Positions 46,079 to 55,450 of a stretch of 64,000 bases of DNA are shown one piece after another. A program made the position numbers and the translations under genes. The stretch is from contig BMTG01000007.1 of the NCBI GenBank assembly GCA_014649555.1, positions 124,001 through 188,000 on the forward strand, written 5' to 3'. Origin of the DNA: Streptomyces globisporus (GTDB taxonomy: Bacteria; Actinomycetota; Actinomycetes; Streptomycetales; Streptomycetaceae). The number at the start of each line of letters is the position of its first letter. Within the stretch, counting starts at the first letter, position 1. The notes beneath the pieces were generated by a model, which worked only from the letters and a program-made list of their open reading frames with translations, did not search any database and was not told where the DNA came from.

Positions 46079-46669
46079 ATGACGACCACGCTCAGCTCAC
46101 GCTGGCCCGTACCCCCACTGGACGGCTACACCGTGGACGATCTGTTCACGTTGCCGGACCTCCCGCCGCACACGCAGTTGATCGACGGGAGCCTGGTTTT
46201 CGTGAGCCCGCAGCGACTGTTTCACAGCACGACTATCGACCTACTGGTGACGGGACTGCGCAGTACGGCGCCGGCGGAGGTGAAGGTGCGCCGCCAGATG
46301 ACCGTGGTGCTGGACCGGCGGAACGGGGCGGAGCCCGATGTCTCCGTGGTACGGACCGAGGCTGTCACCGAGCCGGACGTGAACCGGTACCGGGCCGCAG
46401 ACGTCCTTCTCGCTGTCGAAGTCGTCTCCCCCGACTCCGAAGCGCGAGACCACGGGGCAAAGCCACGTAAGTACGCGACCGCCGGCATCCCGCACTTCTG
46501 GCTGGTCGAGATGACCGGCACCGACCAGCACCCCGTCGTGCGGGTCTATGAGCTGGACCCGGTGACGAAGGCGTACGCGCTGACCGGGATCCATCACGAC
46601 CGGCTGAAGACGGGCGTGCCGTTCCCGGTGGACGTCGACATCTCGGCGGAGGCGCTCGCAGCGCTGTAG
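46079..46669 (+). CDS. Uma2-family putative endonuclease
   Basis: The 196-residue protein fits the Uma2/DUF820 PD-(D/E)XK fold: YTVDDLFTLPDLPPHTQLIDGSLVFVSP, then EPDVSVV and LLAVEVVSPDSEARDHGAKPRKYATAGIPHFWLVE, which holds the nuclease-like Asp...Glu-Val-Val...Lys core. These proteins are abundant in Streptomyces and their targets are unknown. Two starts are possible: ATG 46079 (GGGAGG 4 nt upstream) or ATG 46067 (AGAGGA 7 nt upstream). Confidence 0.88.
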   Translation: MTTTLSSRWPVPPLDGYTVDDLFTLPDLPPHTQLIDGSLVFVSPQRLFHSTTIDLLVTGLRSTAPAEVKVRRQMTVVLDRRNGAEPDVSVVRTEAVTEPDVNRYRAADVLLAVEVVSPDSEARDHGAKPRKYATAGIPHFWLVEMTGTDQHPVVRVYELDPVTKAYALTGIHHDRLKTGVPFPVDVDISAEALAAL

Positions 46670-46679
46670 AGCCGCCCGG

Positions 46680-47057
46680 TCACGCGCCCGGCTCCAGGAA
46701 CTCCAGGCGGTTGCCGGCCGGGTCGTGGGCGTAGAAGCGGCGGTGGCCGGGGAGGTTGTCGTCCCAGGTGACGGCCACGCCGTGGGACTCCAGGCGGGCC
46801 GCGTACGCCTCGATGCCGGTGACGCGCAGGCCCGGGTGGGCCTTCTTCGCGGGGCGGAAGTCGTCCTCGATGCCCAGGTGGAGCTGGACCGGTCCGGCGG
46901 CGAACCAGCAGCCGCCGCGGGCGGCGAGCACCGGGGGCTTGGGGATCTCGGTCATGCCCAGGGCGTCGGCGTAGAAGGTGCGCAGGGCGTCCTCGGAGCC
47001 GGGCGGGGCGGCGAGCTGGACGTGGTCGACGGCGGTGAGGCCGGCAGCGGCGGTCAT
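46680..47057 (-). CDS. VOC-superfamily (glyoxalase-like) protein
   Basis: The 125-residue protein has a VOC domain: LTAVDHVQLAAPPGSEDALRTFYADALGM, QLHLGIEDDF and the C-terminal RRFYAHDPAGNRLEFLEP with the metal-ligand Glu. His12, His near 60 and the final Glu could bind metal. The start at 47057 places AGGAG 5 nt upstream; an ATG at 47060 overlaps the tam stop and is nearly as likely. It is co-transcribed after tam. The substrate is unknown. Confidence 0.88.
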   Translation of the reverse strand: MTAAAGLTAVDHVQLAAPPGSEDALRTFYADALGMTEIPKPPVLAARGGCWFAAGPVQLHLGIEDDFRPAKKAHPGLRVTGIEAYAARLESHGVAVTWDDNLPGHRRFYAHDPAGNRLEFLEPGA

Positions 47058-47866
47058 CATTTCTCCTTGCGGGCTACGGCGAAGATCCGGCGGAACGGGA
47101 AGACCGTGCCGTACGGGCCCGGCGGGTAGGCCTCGCGGAGCAGGTCGCGGTAGGCGGCGAGGAACGCGTCGCGGGCGGCCGGGTCGTCGGCCAGCGCGGT
47201 GAGGACGGGGCGCAGGGCGGTGCCCTTGACCCAGTCGAGGACCGCGTCGTCGCCGTGCAGGGTCTGGAGGTAGGTGGTCTCCCAGACGTCGGCCGTGCAG
47301 CCGAGGTCGCGGAGGCGGCTGAGGTAGTCGGCGGGATCCAGGACCGAAGCGGTGCGGTCGCCGACGCCGTGGAGCTGGGGGCGCCAGCGGTCGGATTCAC
47401 GGAGGCCGGCCAGGAGTGTGTGGCTGGGGGCGGTGAAGTTGCCGGGGACCTGGAAGGCGAGCGTGCCGCCGGGCGCGAGGGCGTCGAGCCAGCGGGGGAA
47501 GTGGTCGGCGTGGCCGGGGATCCACTGGAGTGCGGAGGTGGAGACGATCAGGCCGTACGTCTCGGTGGGCTCCCAGGTCGCGGCGTCGGCCTCGGCGAAG
47601 TCGAGCAGGGGCGGCCGGGCGTGGGCGGCGGCCTCGGCGAGCATCTCGCGCGAGGTGTCGTAGCCGGTGATCCGGGCCTCGGGCCAGCGGTCGGCGAGGA
47701 GCGCGGTGACGTTGCCCGCGCCGCAGCCGAGGTCGGCGATGCGGGGTGCGGGGTGGCCGGGAAGGGCCCCGATGCGGGCCAGGAGGTCCTGGAAGGGGCG
47801 GGTGCGGTGGTCCGCGTGGCGCAGGTACTGCTGCGGATCCCAGGAGGGCTGGTGGGGTGCGGTCAT
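47057..47866 (-). CDS. tam: Trans-aconitate 2-methyltransferase
   Basis: The 269-residue SAM-dependent methyltransferase has motif I IADLGCGAGNVTALLADRWP, an acidic loop ITGYDTSREML, and YGLIVSTSALQWIPGH, as in Tam enzymes. Tam methylates trans-aconitate, an inhibitor of aconitase, keeping the TCA cycle running. It is divergent from a MarR regulator across a three-site operator, the arrangement described for tam/tamR in S. coelicolor. ATG 47866 is used; an upstream Met (47881) would extend it by 5 residues. Confidence 0.92.
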   Translation of the reverse strand: MTAPHQPSWDPQQYLRHADHRTRPFQDLLARIGALPGHPAPRIADLGCGAGNVTALLADRWPEARITGYDTSREMLAEAAAHARPPLLDFAEADAATWEPTETYGLIVSTSALQWIPGHADHFPRWLDALAPGGTLAFQVPGNFTAPSHTLLAGLRESDRWRPQLHGVGDRTASVLDPADYLSRLRDLGCTADVWETTYLQTLHGDDAVLDWVKGTALRPVLTALADDPAARDAFLAAYRDLLREAYPPGPYGTVFPFRRIFAVARKEK

Positions 47867-47892
47867 GGGGAACAGGATCACGCCGAGAATCT

Positions 47893-47934
47893 CTTGATGT
47901 CAAGACACTTGAATTCAAGAGACTTCATGTCGAG
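47893..47934. promoter_or_regulatory. Triple TamR-type operator between tam and tamR
   Basis: Three 12-bp sites sit at an exact 15-bp period: CTTGATGTCAAG (47893-47904), CTTGAATTCAAG (47908-47919, a perfect palindrome) and the weaker CTTCATGTCGAG (47923-47934). The consensus TTGANNTCAA is typical of MarR/TamR/PecS proteins. The third site would cover the -35 region of the tamR promoter. Confidence 0.88.
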
Positions 47935-47942
47935 GGACCCTC

Positions 47943-47948
47943 TACACT
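47943..47948 (+). promoter_or_regulatory. Probable -10 of tamR, leaderless start
   Basis: TACACT ends 7 nt before the tamR ATG (47956), so the transcript may begin at or next to the start codon. No ribosome site lies at normal distance. Confidence 0.45.
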
Positions 47949-47955
47949 GATCGAC

Positions 47956-48453
47956 ATGGAGGACGAGGTCGACCGACTGGTCGCTGCATGGCGCCGCGAG
48001 CGCCCCGACCTCGACGTGGAACCGCTCGAGGTGCTCAGTCGCGTCTCCCGTCTGGCACGCCACCTCGACCGGGCCCGCCGCATAGCGTTCTCCGAGCACA
48101 ACCTGGAGCCGTGGGAGTTCGACGTGCTCACGTCGCTGCGCCGGGCCGGCGCCCCGTACCAGCTCTCCCCCGGTCAGCTCCTCACCCAGACCCTGGTCAC
48201 CTCGGGCACGATGACCAACCGCATCGACCGGCTCACCAAGAAGAACCTCGTCGAGCGGCTGCCCGACCCGAACGACCGGCGCGGCGTCCTCGTCCGGCTC
48301 ACGGCCGAGGGGCGCGACAAGGCCGACCAGTCGCTGGCCGGGCTCCTCGCCCAGGAGCGCGCCATCCTCTCCGAGCTGTCCCGCGCCCAGCGCGGCGAAC
48401 TGGCCGGGCTACTGCGCCAGTTGACCGCCCCGTTCGACAATATCCCGACCTAG
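47956..48453 (+). CDS. tamR: MarR-family regulator TamR
   Basis: The 165-residue protein has an N-terminal helix (EDEVDRLVAAWRRERPDLDVEPLEVLSRVSRLARHLDRA) of the UrtR/PecS subgroup, a winged helix (LSPGQLLTQTLVTSGTMTNRIDRLTKKNLVERLPDPNDRRGVLVRLTAEG) and a C-terminal dimer helix. TamR of S. coelicolor responds to trans-aconitate and citrate and controls tam and aconitase genes. Divergence from tam and the matching operator support the name. The last 45 nt overlap the 3' end of the convergent LuxR gene. Confidence 0.9.
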   Translation: MEDEVDRLVAAWRRERPDLDVEPLEVLSRVSRLARHLDRARRIAFSEHNLEPWEFDVLTSLRRAGAPYQLSPGQLLTQTLVTSGTMTNRIDRLTKKNLVERLPDPNDRRGVLVRLTAEGRDKADQSLAGLLAQERAILSELSRAQRGELAGLLRQLTAPFDNIPT

Positions 48454-49194
48454 CGGGCCCGTTCCCGCATCGGCCGGGCCCACCCCCGCCCGGCGGGCCA
48501 GCGCCACCGCGGCCAGCGTCGAGTGCACCCCGAGCTTGCCCAGCACGTTCTGCATATGGGTGCGCACCGTGTGCGGGGACAGGAACAGCCGCTCCGCGAC
48601 CGCCTTGCGGCCCAGGCCCGCCACCATGCAGCGCAGCACCTCGCGCTCCCGGGGCGTCAGCGACTCCACCAGCCGCTCGCTGTCGGTGCGGTGCTTGCGG
48701 GCTGCGGTCAGCTCCCGCAGGACGCCGGTGAGCAGGGCGGGCGGCAGATGCGTCTCGTCGCGCAGCACGCCCCGGATCACCGACAGCAGCCGTTGCAGCG
48801 AGCAGTCCTTGGCCACCCAGCCCGAGGCCCCCGCCTGGAGCGCCCGGGCGGCCGCGCGCGGGTCGTCCTTCTCGGCGAGCACCACCGACCGCACGGCGGG
48901 CCGGGCCGCGCGGACCCCGGCGACCAGCGCGATGCCGTCGACGGCGGCCGTCTCCTCCTGCCGGGGCGCGGGGACGGCGGGCGGCTCGCCGCTCGTCAGG
49001 GCGCCCAGCTCGGCATCGACCAGGAGCACGTCGTAACCGCGCCCCTCGGCGGCCGCGCGCTCCAGGGCGCGCAGCGCGGCCGGGCCGCTGCCCGCGGCGG
49101 AGACGTCGACGTCCGGTTCGGCCGCGAGGGCAGCCGCGAGCGACTCGGCGAAGATGCGGTGGTCGTCCACCACGAGAACCCGGATACGCGCCAC
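48409..49194 (-). CDS. NarL-type response regulator (REC-LuxR)
   Basis: The 261-residue protein has a receiver domain starting ARIRVLVVDDHRIFAESLAAAL with phosphoacceptor Asp in VLLVDAEL. An unusual insertion after it (about 65-85, GEPPAVPAPRQEETAA) lengthens the receiver. A LuxR helix-turn-helix follows (about 195-250: LTPREREVLRCMVAGLGRKAVAERLFLSPHTVRTHMQNVLGKLG). No kinase gene is adjacent. The start is GTG 49194, preceded by GGGGG. Its 3' end overlaps tamR by 45 nt tail to tail. Confidence 0.88.
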   Translation of the reverse strand: MARIRVLVVDDHRIFAESLAAALAAEPDVDVSAAGSGPAALRALERAAAEGRGYDVLLVDAELGALTSGEPPAVPAPRQEETAAVDGIALVAGVRAARPAVRSVVLAEKDDPRAAARALQAGASGWVAKDCSLQRLLSVIRGVLRDETHLPPALLTGVLRELTAARKHRTDSERLVESLTPREREVLRCMVAGLGRKAVAERLFLSPHTVRTHMQNVLGKLGVHSTLAAVALARRAGVGPADAGTGPLGRDIVERGGQLAQ

Positions 49195-49441
49195 AGAACC
49201 CCCATCGGTGGGGGCGGATAGCTGCGGGTACGGCGTCCGGGGCCGCCGGTGGCCTGCCGCGCCGACGACCGCCGTCGTCGAACCGCCTGCCACCCTGCCC
49301 CGGACGCCGTACCCGACTTTCTCGCTCCCCTGAATCGACACCGGCCCCCACCGGTGCTGAGCATCAGCGTACGGGCGGGGGCCACGAGGGGAAGGCGATT
49401 CGGTGAACTGGTCGTCTCAGGTGGGTCTTAGGGTGTGCTTC

Positions 49442-49882
49442 ATGTTCCGTCTTGAGACAGAAGTAGACAAAGAACGTCGCATTCTGCTGAGCGGGCGTCT
49501 GCACGAGGACAACGTCGCCGCATCGGCCGGCCTGCGTGCGCTGCTCTCCACCTCCGCCGAGCACGAAGTCCCGCTGGAGGTTTGGGCGTTGGACGAGCAC
49601 GGGGCCCTGGCGGGCGGGCTGACCGGGCGGACCTGGGCGTACTGGCTGCACGTCGATCTGCTCTGGGTCGACGCTCCGCACCGGGGCCTCGGCCTCGGCG
49701 CGGGCCTGCTCGCCGAGGCCGAACGGACCGCCCGCACCGAGCGCGCCTGCACCCGCTCGCGGCTGGAGACCTGGGATTTCCAGGCCCCCGGCTTCTACCG
49801 CGGACAGGGGTACGAGGAGATCGGCCGGGTCGCCGACTACCCGCCCGGCGTCACCGAGTTCATCCTGGTCAAGGACCTGTGA
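49442..49882 (+). CDS. GNAT-family N-acetyltransferase
   Basis: The 146-residue protein has a GNAT core. The acetyl-CoA loop is HRGLGLGAGLLAEAERTARTERA, followed by LETWDFQAPGFYRGQGYEEIGRV, the usual beta5-alpha4 segment. The substrate is unknown. ATG 49442 lies 7 nt after a -10-like TAGGGT (49429-49434), so the message might be leaderless; AGGG in the same element could alternatively serve as ribosome site. Confidence 0.87.
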   Translation: MFRLETEVDKERRILLSGRLHEDNVAASAGLRALLSTSAEHEVPLEVWALDEHGALAGGLTGRTWAYWLHVDLLWVDAPHRGLGLGAGLLAEAERTARTERACTRSRLETWDFQAPGFYRGQGYEEIGRVADYPPGVTEFILVKDL

Positions 49883-49903
49883 GCGCGGGACACCGGAACC
49901 GGC

Positions 49904-51106
49904 TCAGCTCAGCCGGCGCGCCCCCGCGGACGGGACGGCGTCGAAGATCCCCGGGGCCGCGTGTCCGGCCGCCGCGAACGCCTCACTGACCGCCTTGGCC
50001 ACCGTTCCGGCCGCCGCCTCCTCCACCAGGACGACCGCGGAGCCGCCGAAGCCGCCCCCGGTCATCCGCGCGCCGAGCGCCCCGGCGGCGTTCGCCGCCT
50101 CGACCACGAGGTCCAACTCGGGGCAGGAGACCCGCAGGTCGTCGCGGAGCGAGACGTGCCCCTCGTTCAGGACGGGGCCCGCGGCGCGGACGTCGCCCGC
50201 GTCGAGCAGGGCGATGACCTGCTCGACCCGGCGGTTGTCGCCGACGACATGGCGTACGTAACGGATGACGGACTCGTCCGCCCCGGCGTCGGCGAGGGTG
50301 GCCAGCGCCGTGGCGAGGTTCTCGTACGGCAGATCGCGCAGCATCGGTATGCCGAGCAGCCGGGCGCCCTCCTCGCAGCCGGCCCGGCGCTCCGCGTACG
50401 CCCCGTCGCCGAGCGCGTGCTTGACCCGGGTGTCGACGACCAGGAGCGTCAGCCCCTGGGAGGCCAGGTCGAAGGGGACCTGGCGCAGGGAGAGGTCGCG
50501 GGTGTCCAGGTGGAGGGCGTGGCCCTCGGTGCAGCAGGCCGAGGCCATCTGGTCCATGATCCCGCAGGGCACGCCGACGAAGTCGTTCTCGGCGCGGCGG
50601 CCGATGACGGCGAGTTCGGCGGCGCTCAGGCCCAGGTCGAAGAGGTCGTTCAGGGCGAGCGCGGTGACGACTTCGAGGGCCGCGGAGGAGGAGAGCCCGG
50701 CGCCGGTGGGCACGGCGGAGGTCAGTGCGATGTCCGCCCCGGTGACCGGGTGCCCGGCCTCGCGCAGCGCCCAGAGGACCCCGGCGGGGTAGGCGGCCCA
50801 GCCGTGGCCGGAGTGCGGGGTGAGTTCGGCGGTGCGCAGCGAGACGACGCCGCCGGGGACGTCGGTGGAGTAGAGGCGCAGGACGCCGTCGTCGCGGCGG
50901 GAGACGGCGGCGACGGCGGTGTGCGGGAGGGCGAGCGGCATGACGAAGCCGTCGTTGAAGTCGGTGTACTCGCCGATCAGGTTCACTCGTCCGGGTGCGG
51001 CCCAGATGCCGTCGGGCTCGCTTCCGTACAGCTCGGCGAAGGTGGCGGCGGGGTCGGCCCGGTGCCCCTCGGCGGCGGTCACGGTCGGTTCGGCGTGCTG
51101 GGTCAT
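49904..51106 (-). CDS. galK: Galactokinase
   Basis: The 400-residue GHMP kinase phosphorylates galactose at C1. Family motifs are [21 protein letters not shown] near residues 36-56, ATP-binding [15 protein letters not shown] near 130-144 and [16 protein letters not shown] near the C-terminus. It is the last gene of the galT-galE-galK operon and overlaps galE by 4 nt (ATGA at 51106). Confidence 0.97.
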   Translation of the reverse strand: MTQHAEPTVTAAEGHRADPAATFAELYGSEPDGIWAAPGRVNLIGEYTDFNDGFVMPLALPHTAVAAVSRRDDGVLRLYSTDVPGGVVSLRTAELTPHSGHGWAAYPAGVLWALREAGHPVTGADIALTSAVPTGAGLSSSAALEVVTALALNDLFDLGLSAAELAVIGRRAENDFVGVPCGIMDQMASACCTEGHALHLDTRDLSLRQVPFDLASQGLTLLVVDTRVKHALGDGAYAERRAGCEEGARLLGIPMLRDLPYENLATALATLADAGADESVIRYVRHVVGDNRRVEQVIALLDAGDVRAAGPVLNEGHVSLRDDLRVSCPELDLVVEAANAAGALGARMTGGGFGGSAVVLVEEAAAGTVAKAVSEAFAAAGHAAPGIFDAVPSAGARRLS

Positions 51107-52101
51107 GGGGTGGTCGTGTCCTCTCGGCGGGCGAACTGCCAGGCGTCGGCGATGATCCCGGCCAGGTCGGCGCGGGACGGCTGCCACCCGAGGCGCTCGG
51201 TGGCGGTGGCGGCGGAGGCGACGAGGACGGCCGGGTCGCCGCCGCGGCGGGGGGCGGCGGTCTCGGGGACCGGGTGGCCGGTGACCTTGCGGACGGTCTC
51301 GATGACCTCGCGGACCGAGAAGCCGTTGCCGTTGCCGAGGTTGCAGATCAGGTGCTCGCCGGGGGCGGCGGCGGTGAGGGCCAGCAGGTGGGCCTCGGCG
51401 AGGTCGGCGACGTGGATGTAGTCGCGGACGCAGGTGCCGTCGGGGGTGGGGTAGTCGTCGCCGTAGACGTTGATCGACTCGCGCTTGCCCAGGGCGACTT
51501 GGAGGACCAGCGGAATGAGGTGGGACTCGGGGTCGTGCCGCTCCCCACAACGTCCGTACGCCCCTGCCACGTTGAAGTAGCGCAGCGAGACGGCGGCCAG
51601 GCCGTGGGCGGTGGCCTCGCCGCTGATCATGTGGTCGACGGCGAGCTTGGACGCGCCGTAGGGGCTGGTGGGGGCGGTGGGGTCGGCCTCGGTGATGGGG
51701 CTGGAGACCGGTTCGCCGTAGGTGGCGGCGGTGGAGGAGAACACCAGGGTGCGGACGCCGTGTTCGCGCATGGCGGCGAGCAGGGCGGTGGTGCCGCCGA
51801 CGTTGTTGACCCAGTACTTCTCGGGGTTCACGACGGACTCGCCGACCTGGGAGAAGGCGGCGAAGTGGAGGACGCCGTCGTAGGAGGGGTCCAGATGGCG
51901 GGCGGCGTCCTGGATGCGGCCCTCGATGAACGCGGCCCCGGCCGGGACGCCCTCACGGAAGCCGGTGGACAGGTCGTCGAGGACGGTCACGGTGTGCCCG
52001 GCCTCCAGCAGATGCTGGGCGACGACACTGCCGACGTATCCGGCGCCGCCGGTGACCAGGTACTTCTTGGGGTCGGCGGGGATGTTCCGGGGAGTGCTCA
52101 C
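51103..52101 (-). CDS. galE: UDP-glucose 4-epimerase
   Basis: The 332-residue short-chain dehydrogenase-type epimerase interconverts UDP-galactose and UDP-glucose. It has NAD-binding [16 protein letters not shown] near residue 17, catalytic Ser in SSTAATYG and YGASKLAVD with the Tyr-x3-Lys pair. It is the middle gene of the Leloir operon, with GTGA overlap to galT and ATGA overlap to galK. Confidence 0.97.
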   Translation of the reverse strand: MSTPRNIPADPKKYLVTGGAGYVGSVVAQHLLEAGHTVTVLDDLSTGFREGVPAGAAFIEGRIQDAARHLDPSYDGVLHFAAFSQVGESVVNPEKYWVNNVGGTTALLAAMREHGVRTLVFSSTAATYGEPVSSPITEADPTAPTSPYGASKLAVDHMISGEATAHGLAAVSLRYFNVAGAYGRCGERHDPESHLIPLVLQVALGKRESINVYGDDYPTPDGTCVRDYIHVADLAEAHLLALTAAAPGEHLICNLGNGNGFSVREVIETVRKVTGHPVPETAAPRRGGDPAVLVASAATATERLGWQPSRADLAGIIADAWQFARREDTTTP

Positions 52102-53141
52102 TGGCTCGCTACCTCTCGCAGTCGCTCGGCCGCGGCCTCCGGCGGCACGTCGTTGATGAACACGCTCATGCCGGACTCGGACCCCGCGAGGAACTTCAGC
52201 TTGCCGGAGGTCCGGCGAATGGTGAAAAGCTCCAGGTGCAGGGCGAAGTCCTCCCGGCCGTCGGCCACGAACGGCGCCTGGTGCCAGGCGGAGATGTACG
52301 GGGTCGGCGGCTCGCCGGGTCCGAAGATCCGGTCGAAGCGCCTCAAGAGTTCCAGATAGACCTGTGGGAACTCTGTCCGCGCGCCCTCGTCCAGCTCCCG
52401 CAGGTCGGGGACGCGGCGGCGGGGGTACAGATGGACCTCGTAGGGCCAGTGCGCCGCGTACGGGACGAAGGCGATCCAGTGGTCGGTGACGAGGACGACG
52501 CGTGAGCCGTCCTTCTCCTCGCGGGCGACCACGGCGTCGAAGAGGTTGGCGCCGGTCTCCTCGCGGTGCCGGGCGGCCGAGCGGAGCATCAGCTCGGTGC
52601 GCGGGGTGACAAAGGGGTAGCCGTAGATCTGGCCGTGCGGATGGCCGAGGGTGACGCCGATCTCGGCGCCGCGGTTCTCGAAGCAGAAGACCTGGGTGAC
52701 CTGGCCGAGGGCCGCGAGGGCGGCGGTGCGGTCGGTCCAGGCGGCGAGGACGAGCGCGGCCTGTTCCTCGGTGAGGTCGGCGAAGGACGCGTCGTGGTCG
52801 GAGGTGAAGCAGACGACCTCGCAGCGGCCGGAGTCACCGGCGAGCGAGGGGAAGCGATTCTCGAAGACCGCGACGTCGTAATGGCCGTCGGGGATCTCGC
52901 CGTGCCGCCCCTCCCGGGAGGGGCAGAGCGGGCAGGCATCGGCCGGCGGGTGGTAGGTGCGGGCCTGGCGGTGCGAGGCGATGGCGACCGCGTCGCCGAG
53001 CAGCGGATCACGGCGGATCTCGGACGAGGTCGAGACCGGGTCCAGGGGGCGCTGGTCGACGGCGTCGCGAACGGTGTCCTCCGCGGCGTCGTAGTAGATC
53101 AGCTCACGCCCGTCGGCGAGGGTCGTCACCGTCTTCTTCAC
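52098..53141 (-). CDS. galT: Galactose-1-phosphate uridylyltransferase
   Basis: The 347-residue HIT-superfamily enzyme moves UMP from UDP-glucose to galactose-1-phosphate. Zinc ligands CPLCP are near residue 60. The active-site [11 protein letters not shown] holds the His-Pro-His triad near 160, and [21 protein letters not shown] lies near the end. GTG 53141 is selected because AGGA lies 5 nt upstream; a longer frame to 53180 has no ribosome site. It is first in the gal operon. Confidence 0.96.
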   Translation of the reverse strand: MKKTVTTLADGRELIYYDAAEDTVRDAVDQRPLDPVSTSSEIRRDPLLGDAVAIASHRQARTYHPPADACPLCPSREGRHGEIPDGHYDVAVFENRFPSLAGDSGRCEVVCFTSDHDASFADLTEEQAALVLAAWTDRTAALAALGQVTQVFCFENRGAEIGVTLGHPHGQIYGYPFVTPRTELMLRSAARHREETGANLFDAVVAREEKDGSRVVLVTDHWIAFVPYAAHWPYEVHLYPRRRVPDLRELDEGARTEFPQVYLELLRRFDRIFGPGEPPTPYISAWHQAPFVADGREDFALHLELFTIRRTSGKLKFLAGSESGMSVFINDVPPEAAAERLREVASQ

Positions 53142-53377
53142 CAGGGTCCTCCACCCGATCCCTCCAACATAATCGCACATAACAAATCACAAGCAAACAC
53201 CTCCGTCAATGCCGAGAGCCGGGACGATCCAGCACCGAGCACATGGGGCACATACCCGGACATTCACTCGCACTCGATCACGATCGAACAAAGAACCCCA
53301 ACGAGACTGTTCATTTCTCGAACATGACGGCGTAAGTTCCGTCGGGTTAAGTTCGCGATACGAAGCGAGTACCCCCC
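53142..53377. promoter_or_regulatory. Divergent gal operon/symporter promoter region
   Basis: This 236-bp gap is AT-richer than its surroundings. On the minus strand, TGTGAT (complement of 53186-53191) and TGTGCGAT (complement of 53172-53179) lie 30-50 bp upstream of galT. TGTGAT hexamers have, to my recollection, been described in the operator of the Streptomyces galP1 promoter. The other side must drive the symporter. Confidence 0.5.
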
Positions 53378-55048
53378 ATGCAGACACTGGCCGAAGGGCT
53401 TCGGCTCCCCACGAACGGGCTCGACTACGCCATCCTGGCGATCTACTTCGTCGTCGTCCTCGGCATCGGCTTCATGGCCCGTGCCAGCGTCAAGACGAGC
53501 CTCGACTTCTTCCTCTCCGGGCGGTCCCTGCCCGCCTGGGTGACCGGGCTCGCCTTCGTCGCGGCGAACCTCGGCGCCACCGAGATCCTCGGCATGGCGG
53601 CCACCGGCGCGCAGTACGGCGTCGCGGTGGTGCACTGGTACTGGATCGGCGCCATCCCCGCCATGGTCTTCCTCGGCCTGGTGATGATGCCGTTCTACTA
53701 CCGCTCCAAGGTGCGCTCCGTGCCGGAGTTCCTGCTCCAGCGGTTCGACAAGTCCGCGCACCTGCTGAGCTCCGTGCTCTTCGCGTTCGCGGCGATCCTC
53801 ATCGCGGGCGTCAACCTCTACGCCCTGTCGATCGTCGTCGAGGCGCTCCTCGGCTGGCCGCAGTGGGTCGCGATCGTCGTCGCGGGCCTGTTCGTGCTGG
53901 TCTACATCACGATCGGCGGGCTCTCCTCGGCGATCTACAACGAGGTGCTCCAGTTCTTCGTCATCCTCGCCGCGCTGATCCCCCTCACCGTCCTCGGCCT
54001 GAAGCGGGTCGGCGGCTGGGACGCCATGAGCGACTCGCTGACGAAGCAGCACGGCGGGGACTTCATGACCGCCTGGGGCGGCACCGGCATCGGTGACCCC
54101 AACCCGCTGGGCGCCAACTGGCTGACGATCATCCTCGGCCTCGGCTTCGTGCTGTCCTTCGGCTACTGGACGACGAACTTCGCCGAGGTGCAGCGCGCGC
54201 TCTCCGCGAAGAACCTCTCCGCCGCCAAGCGCACCCCGCTGATCGCCGCCTTCCCGAAGATCTTCATCGTCTTCGCGGTGATGATCCCGGGCCTGGTCGC
54301 CGCCGTGATCGTGCCCAAGATCGGCACCCCGGACTCCGACCTGACCTACAACGACGCGATACCCCTGCTGATGCAGGAGCTGCTGCCCAACGGTGTCCTC
54401 GGCATCGCGGTCACCGGTCTGCTCGCCGCGTTCATGGCGGGCATGGCGGCCAACGTGTCCTCGTTCAACACGGTGTTCACCACCGACATCTGGCAGCGGT
54501 ACGTGGTGAAGGACAAGCCGGACGCGTACTACCTGCGGTTCGGACGGCTGATCACCGCGATCGGCGTGCTGGCCTCGATCGGCACGGCGTTCATCGCCGC
54601 CAGCTTCTCGAACATCATGAGCTACCTCCAGACGCTGTTCTCGTTCTTCAACGTCCCGATGTTCGTCGTCTTCATCATCGGCATGTTCTGGAAGCGCGCC
54701 TCGATGAAGTCCGGCGTCTGGGGCCTGGTCGCGGGCACCGCCGCCGCGATGATCAACTACTTCTGGATCTACAAGGGCGGGATCATCGACATCCCCTCCG
54801 ACCAGGGCGCCAACTTCGTCTCCGCGATCGTCGGCTTCGTCGCCGGAGCCGTCGTCATGGTCGTCGTCACCCTCTTCACCGCGCCGAAGCCCGAGGCGGA
54901 GCTGGCCGGTCTGGTGTACGGGACCGAGTCGCCGAGCCCCGACGAGGAGCTGGAGGAGGCCGACAAGGCCTGGTACCGCAAGCCGGCCCTTCTCGGCTGG
55001 GGCGCGATCGTGCTCGCCGCCGCGTGCTACATCCCCTACTCGTTCTGA
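53378..55048 (+). CDS. Sodium:solute symporter (SSS family), probable galactose uptake
   Basis: The 556-residue protein has about 14 membrane helices and SSS/SGLT features, including FFLSGRSLPAWVTGLAFVAANLGATEI near residue 45 and a conserved sodium-site region. It would import a sugar with sodium. Divergence from galTEK makes galactose the likely substrate, though this is inference. ATG 53378 is used. It is followed 15 bp later by a small membrane protein gene, probably the same operon. Confidence 0.92.
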   Translation: MQTLAEGLRLPTNGLDYAILAIYFVVVLGIGFMARASVKTSLDFFLSGRSLPAWVTGLAFVAANLGATEILGMAATGAQYGVAVVHWYWIGAIPAMVFLGLVMMPFYYRSKVRSVPEFLLQRFDKSAHLLSSVLFAFAAILIAGVNLYALSIVVEALLGWPQWVAIVVAGLFVLVYITIGGLSSAIYNEVLQFFVILAALIPLTVLGLKRVGGWDAMSDSLTKQHGGDFMTAWGGTGIGDPNPLGANWLTIILGLGFVLSFGYWTTNFAEVQRALSAKNLSAAKRTPLIAAFPKIFIVFAVMIPGLVAAVIVPKIGTPDSDLTYNDAIPLLMQELLPNGVLGIAVTGLLAAFMAGMAANVSSFNTVFTTDIWQRYVVKDKPDAYYLRFGRLITAIGVLASIGTAFIAASFSNIMSYLQTLFSFFNVPMFVVFIIGMFWKRASMKSGVWGLVAGTAAAMINYFWIYKGGIIDIPSDQGANFVSAIVGFVAGAVVMVVVTLFTAPKPEAELAGLVYGTESPSPDEELEEADKAWYRKPALLGWGAIVLAAACYIPYSF

Positions 55049-55063
55049 TCGGAGGCACTCACC

Positions 55064-55372
55064 ATGTCCGACCTGCACAAGGAAGTCTCCGAGCTGGAGC
55101 GCAAGTCCGCGACCGCAGCCCGTCTCTTCGACATCCGGCGGATCATCGGCGGCCTGTTCGTGGTCTACGGCGTGATCGTCACCATCGCCGGACTCAGCCC
55201 GTCCGACGCCGACCTGAAGAAGGCCGAGGGCGTCCACATCAATCTGTGGACCGGCCTCGCCATGCTGGCGCTCGGCCTGTTCTTCCTGGTCTGGATGAAG
55301 CTGCGCCCGGCCGAGGCCCCGGCGGCCCCGGAAGCGGAGCCGGAGCGGGAGCCGGGGTCCGGCGCGGGCTGA
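55064..55372 (+). CDS. Small two-helix membrane protein downstream of the symporter
   Basis: The 102-residue protein has two membrane helices (about 26-44 and 64-81) joined by a short polar loop, with a Glu/Pro/Ala-rich tail. GGAGGC lies upstream of the ATG. It is co-transcribed with the symporter and may be an accessory subunit; no family is recognised. Confidence 0.85.
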   Translation: MSDLHKEVSELERKSATAARLFDIRRIIGGLFVVYGVIVTIAGLSPSDADLKKAEGVHINLWTGLAMLALGLFFLVWMKLRPAEAPAAPEAEPEREPGSGAG

Positions 55373-55396
55373 CCCGCTGCCGCCCACTCCACGCTC

Positions 55397-55450
55397 AGGG
55401 GCCGTACGTCACCCGCGCTGCCCGGGTACGTACGGCCCCTGGCGCGTACC
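55397..55450. terminator. Long terminator hairpin after the symporter operon
   Basis: A 13-bp perfect stem (AGGGGCCGTACGT, 55397-55409, with 55438-55450) continues, after a one-base bulge, into ACCCG/CGGGT (55411-55415 with 55433-55437). It lies between convergent genes and covers the last codons of the LuxR gene. Confidence 0.9.
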
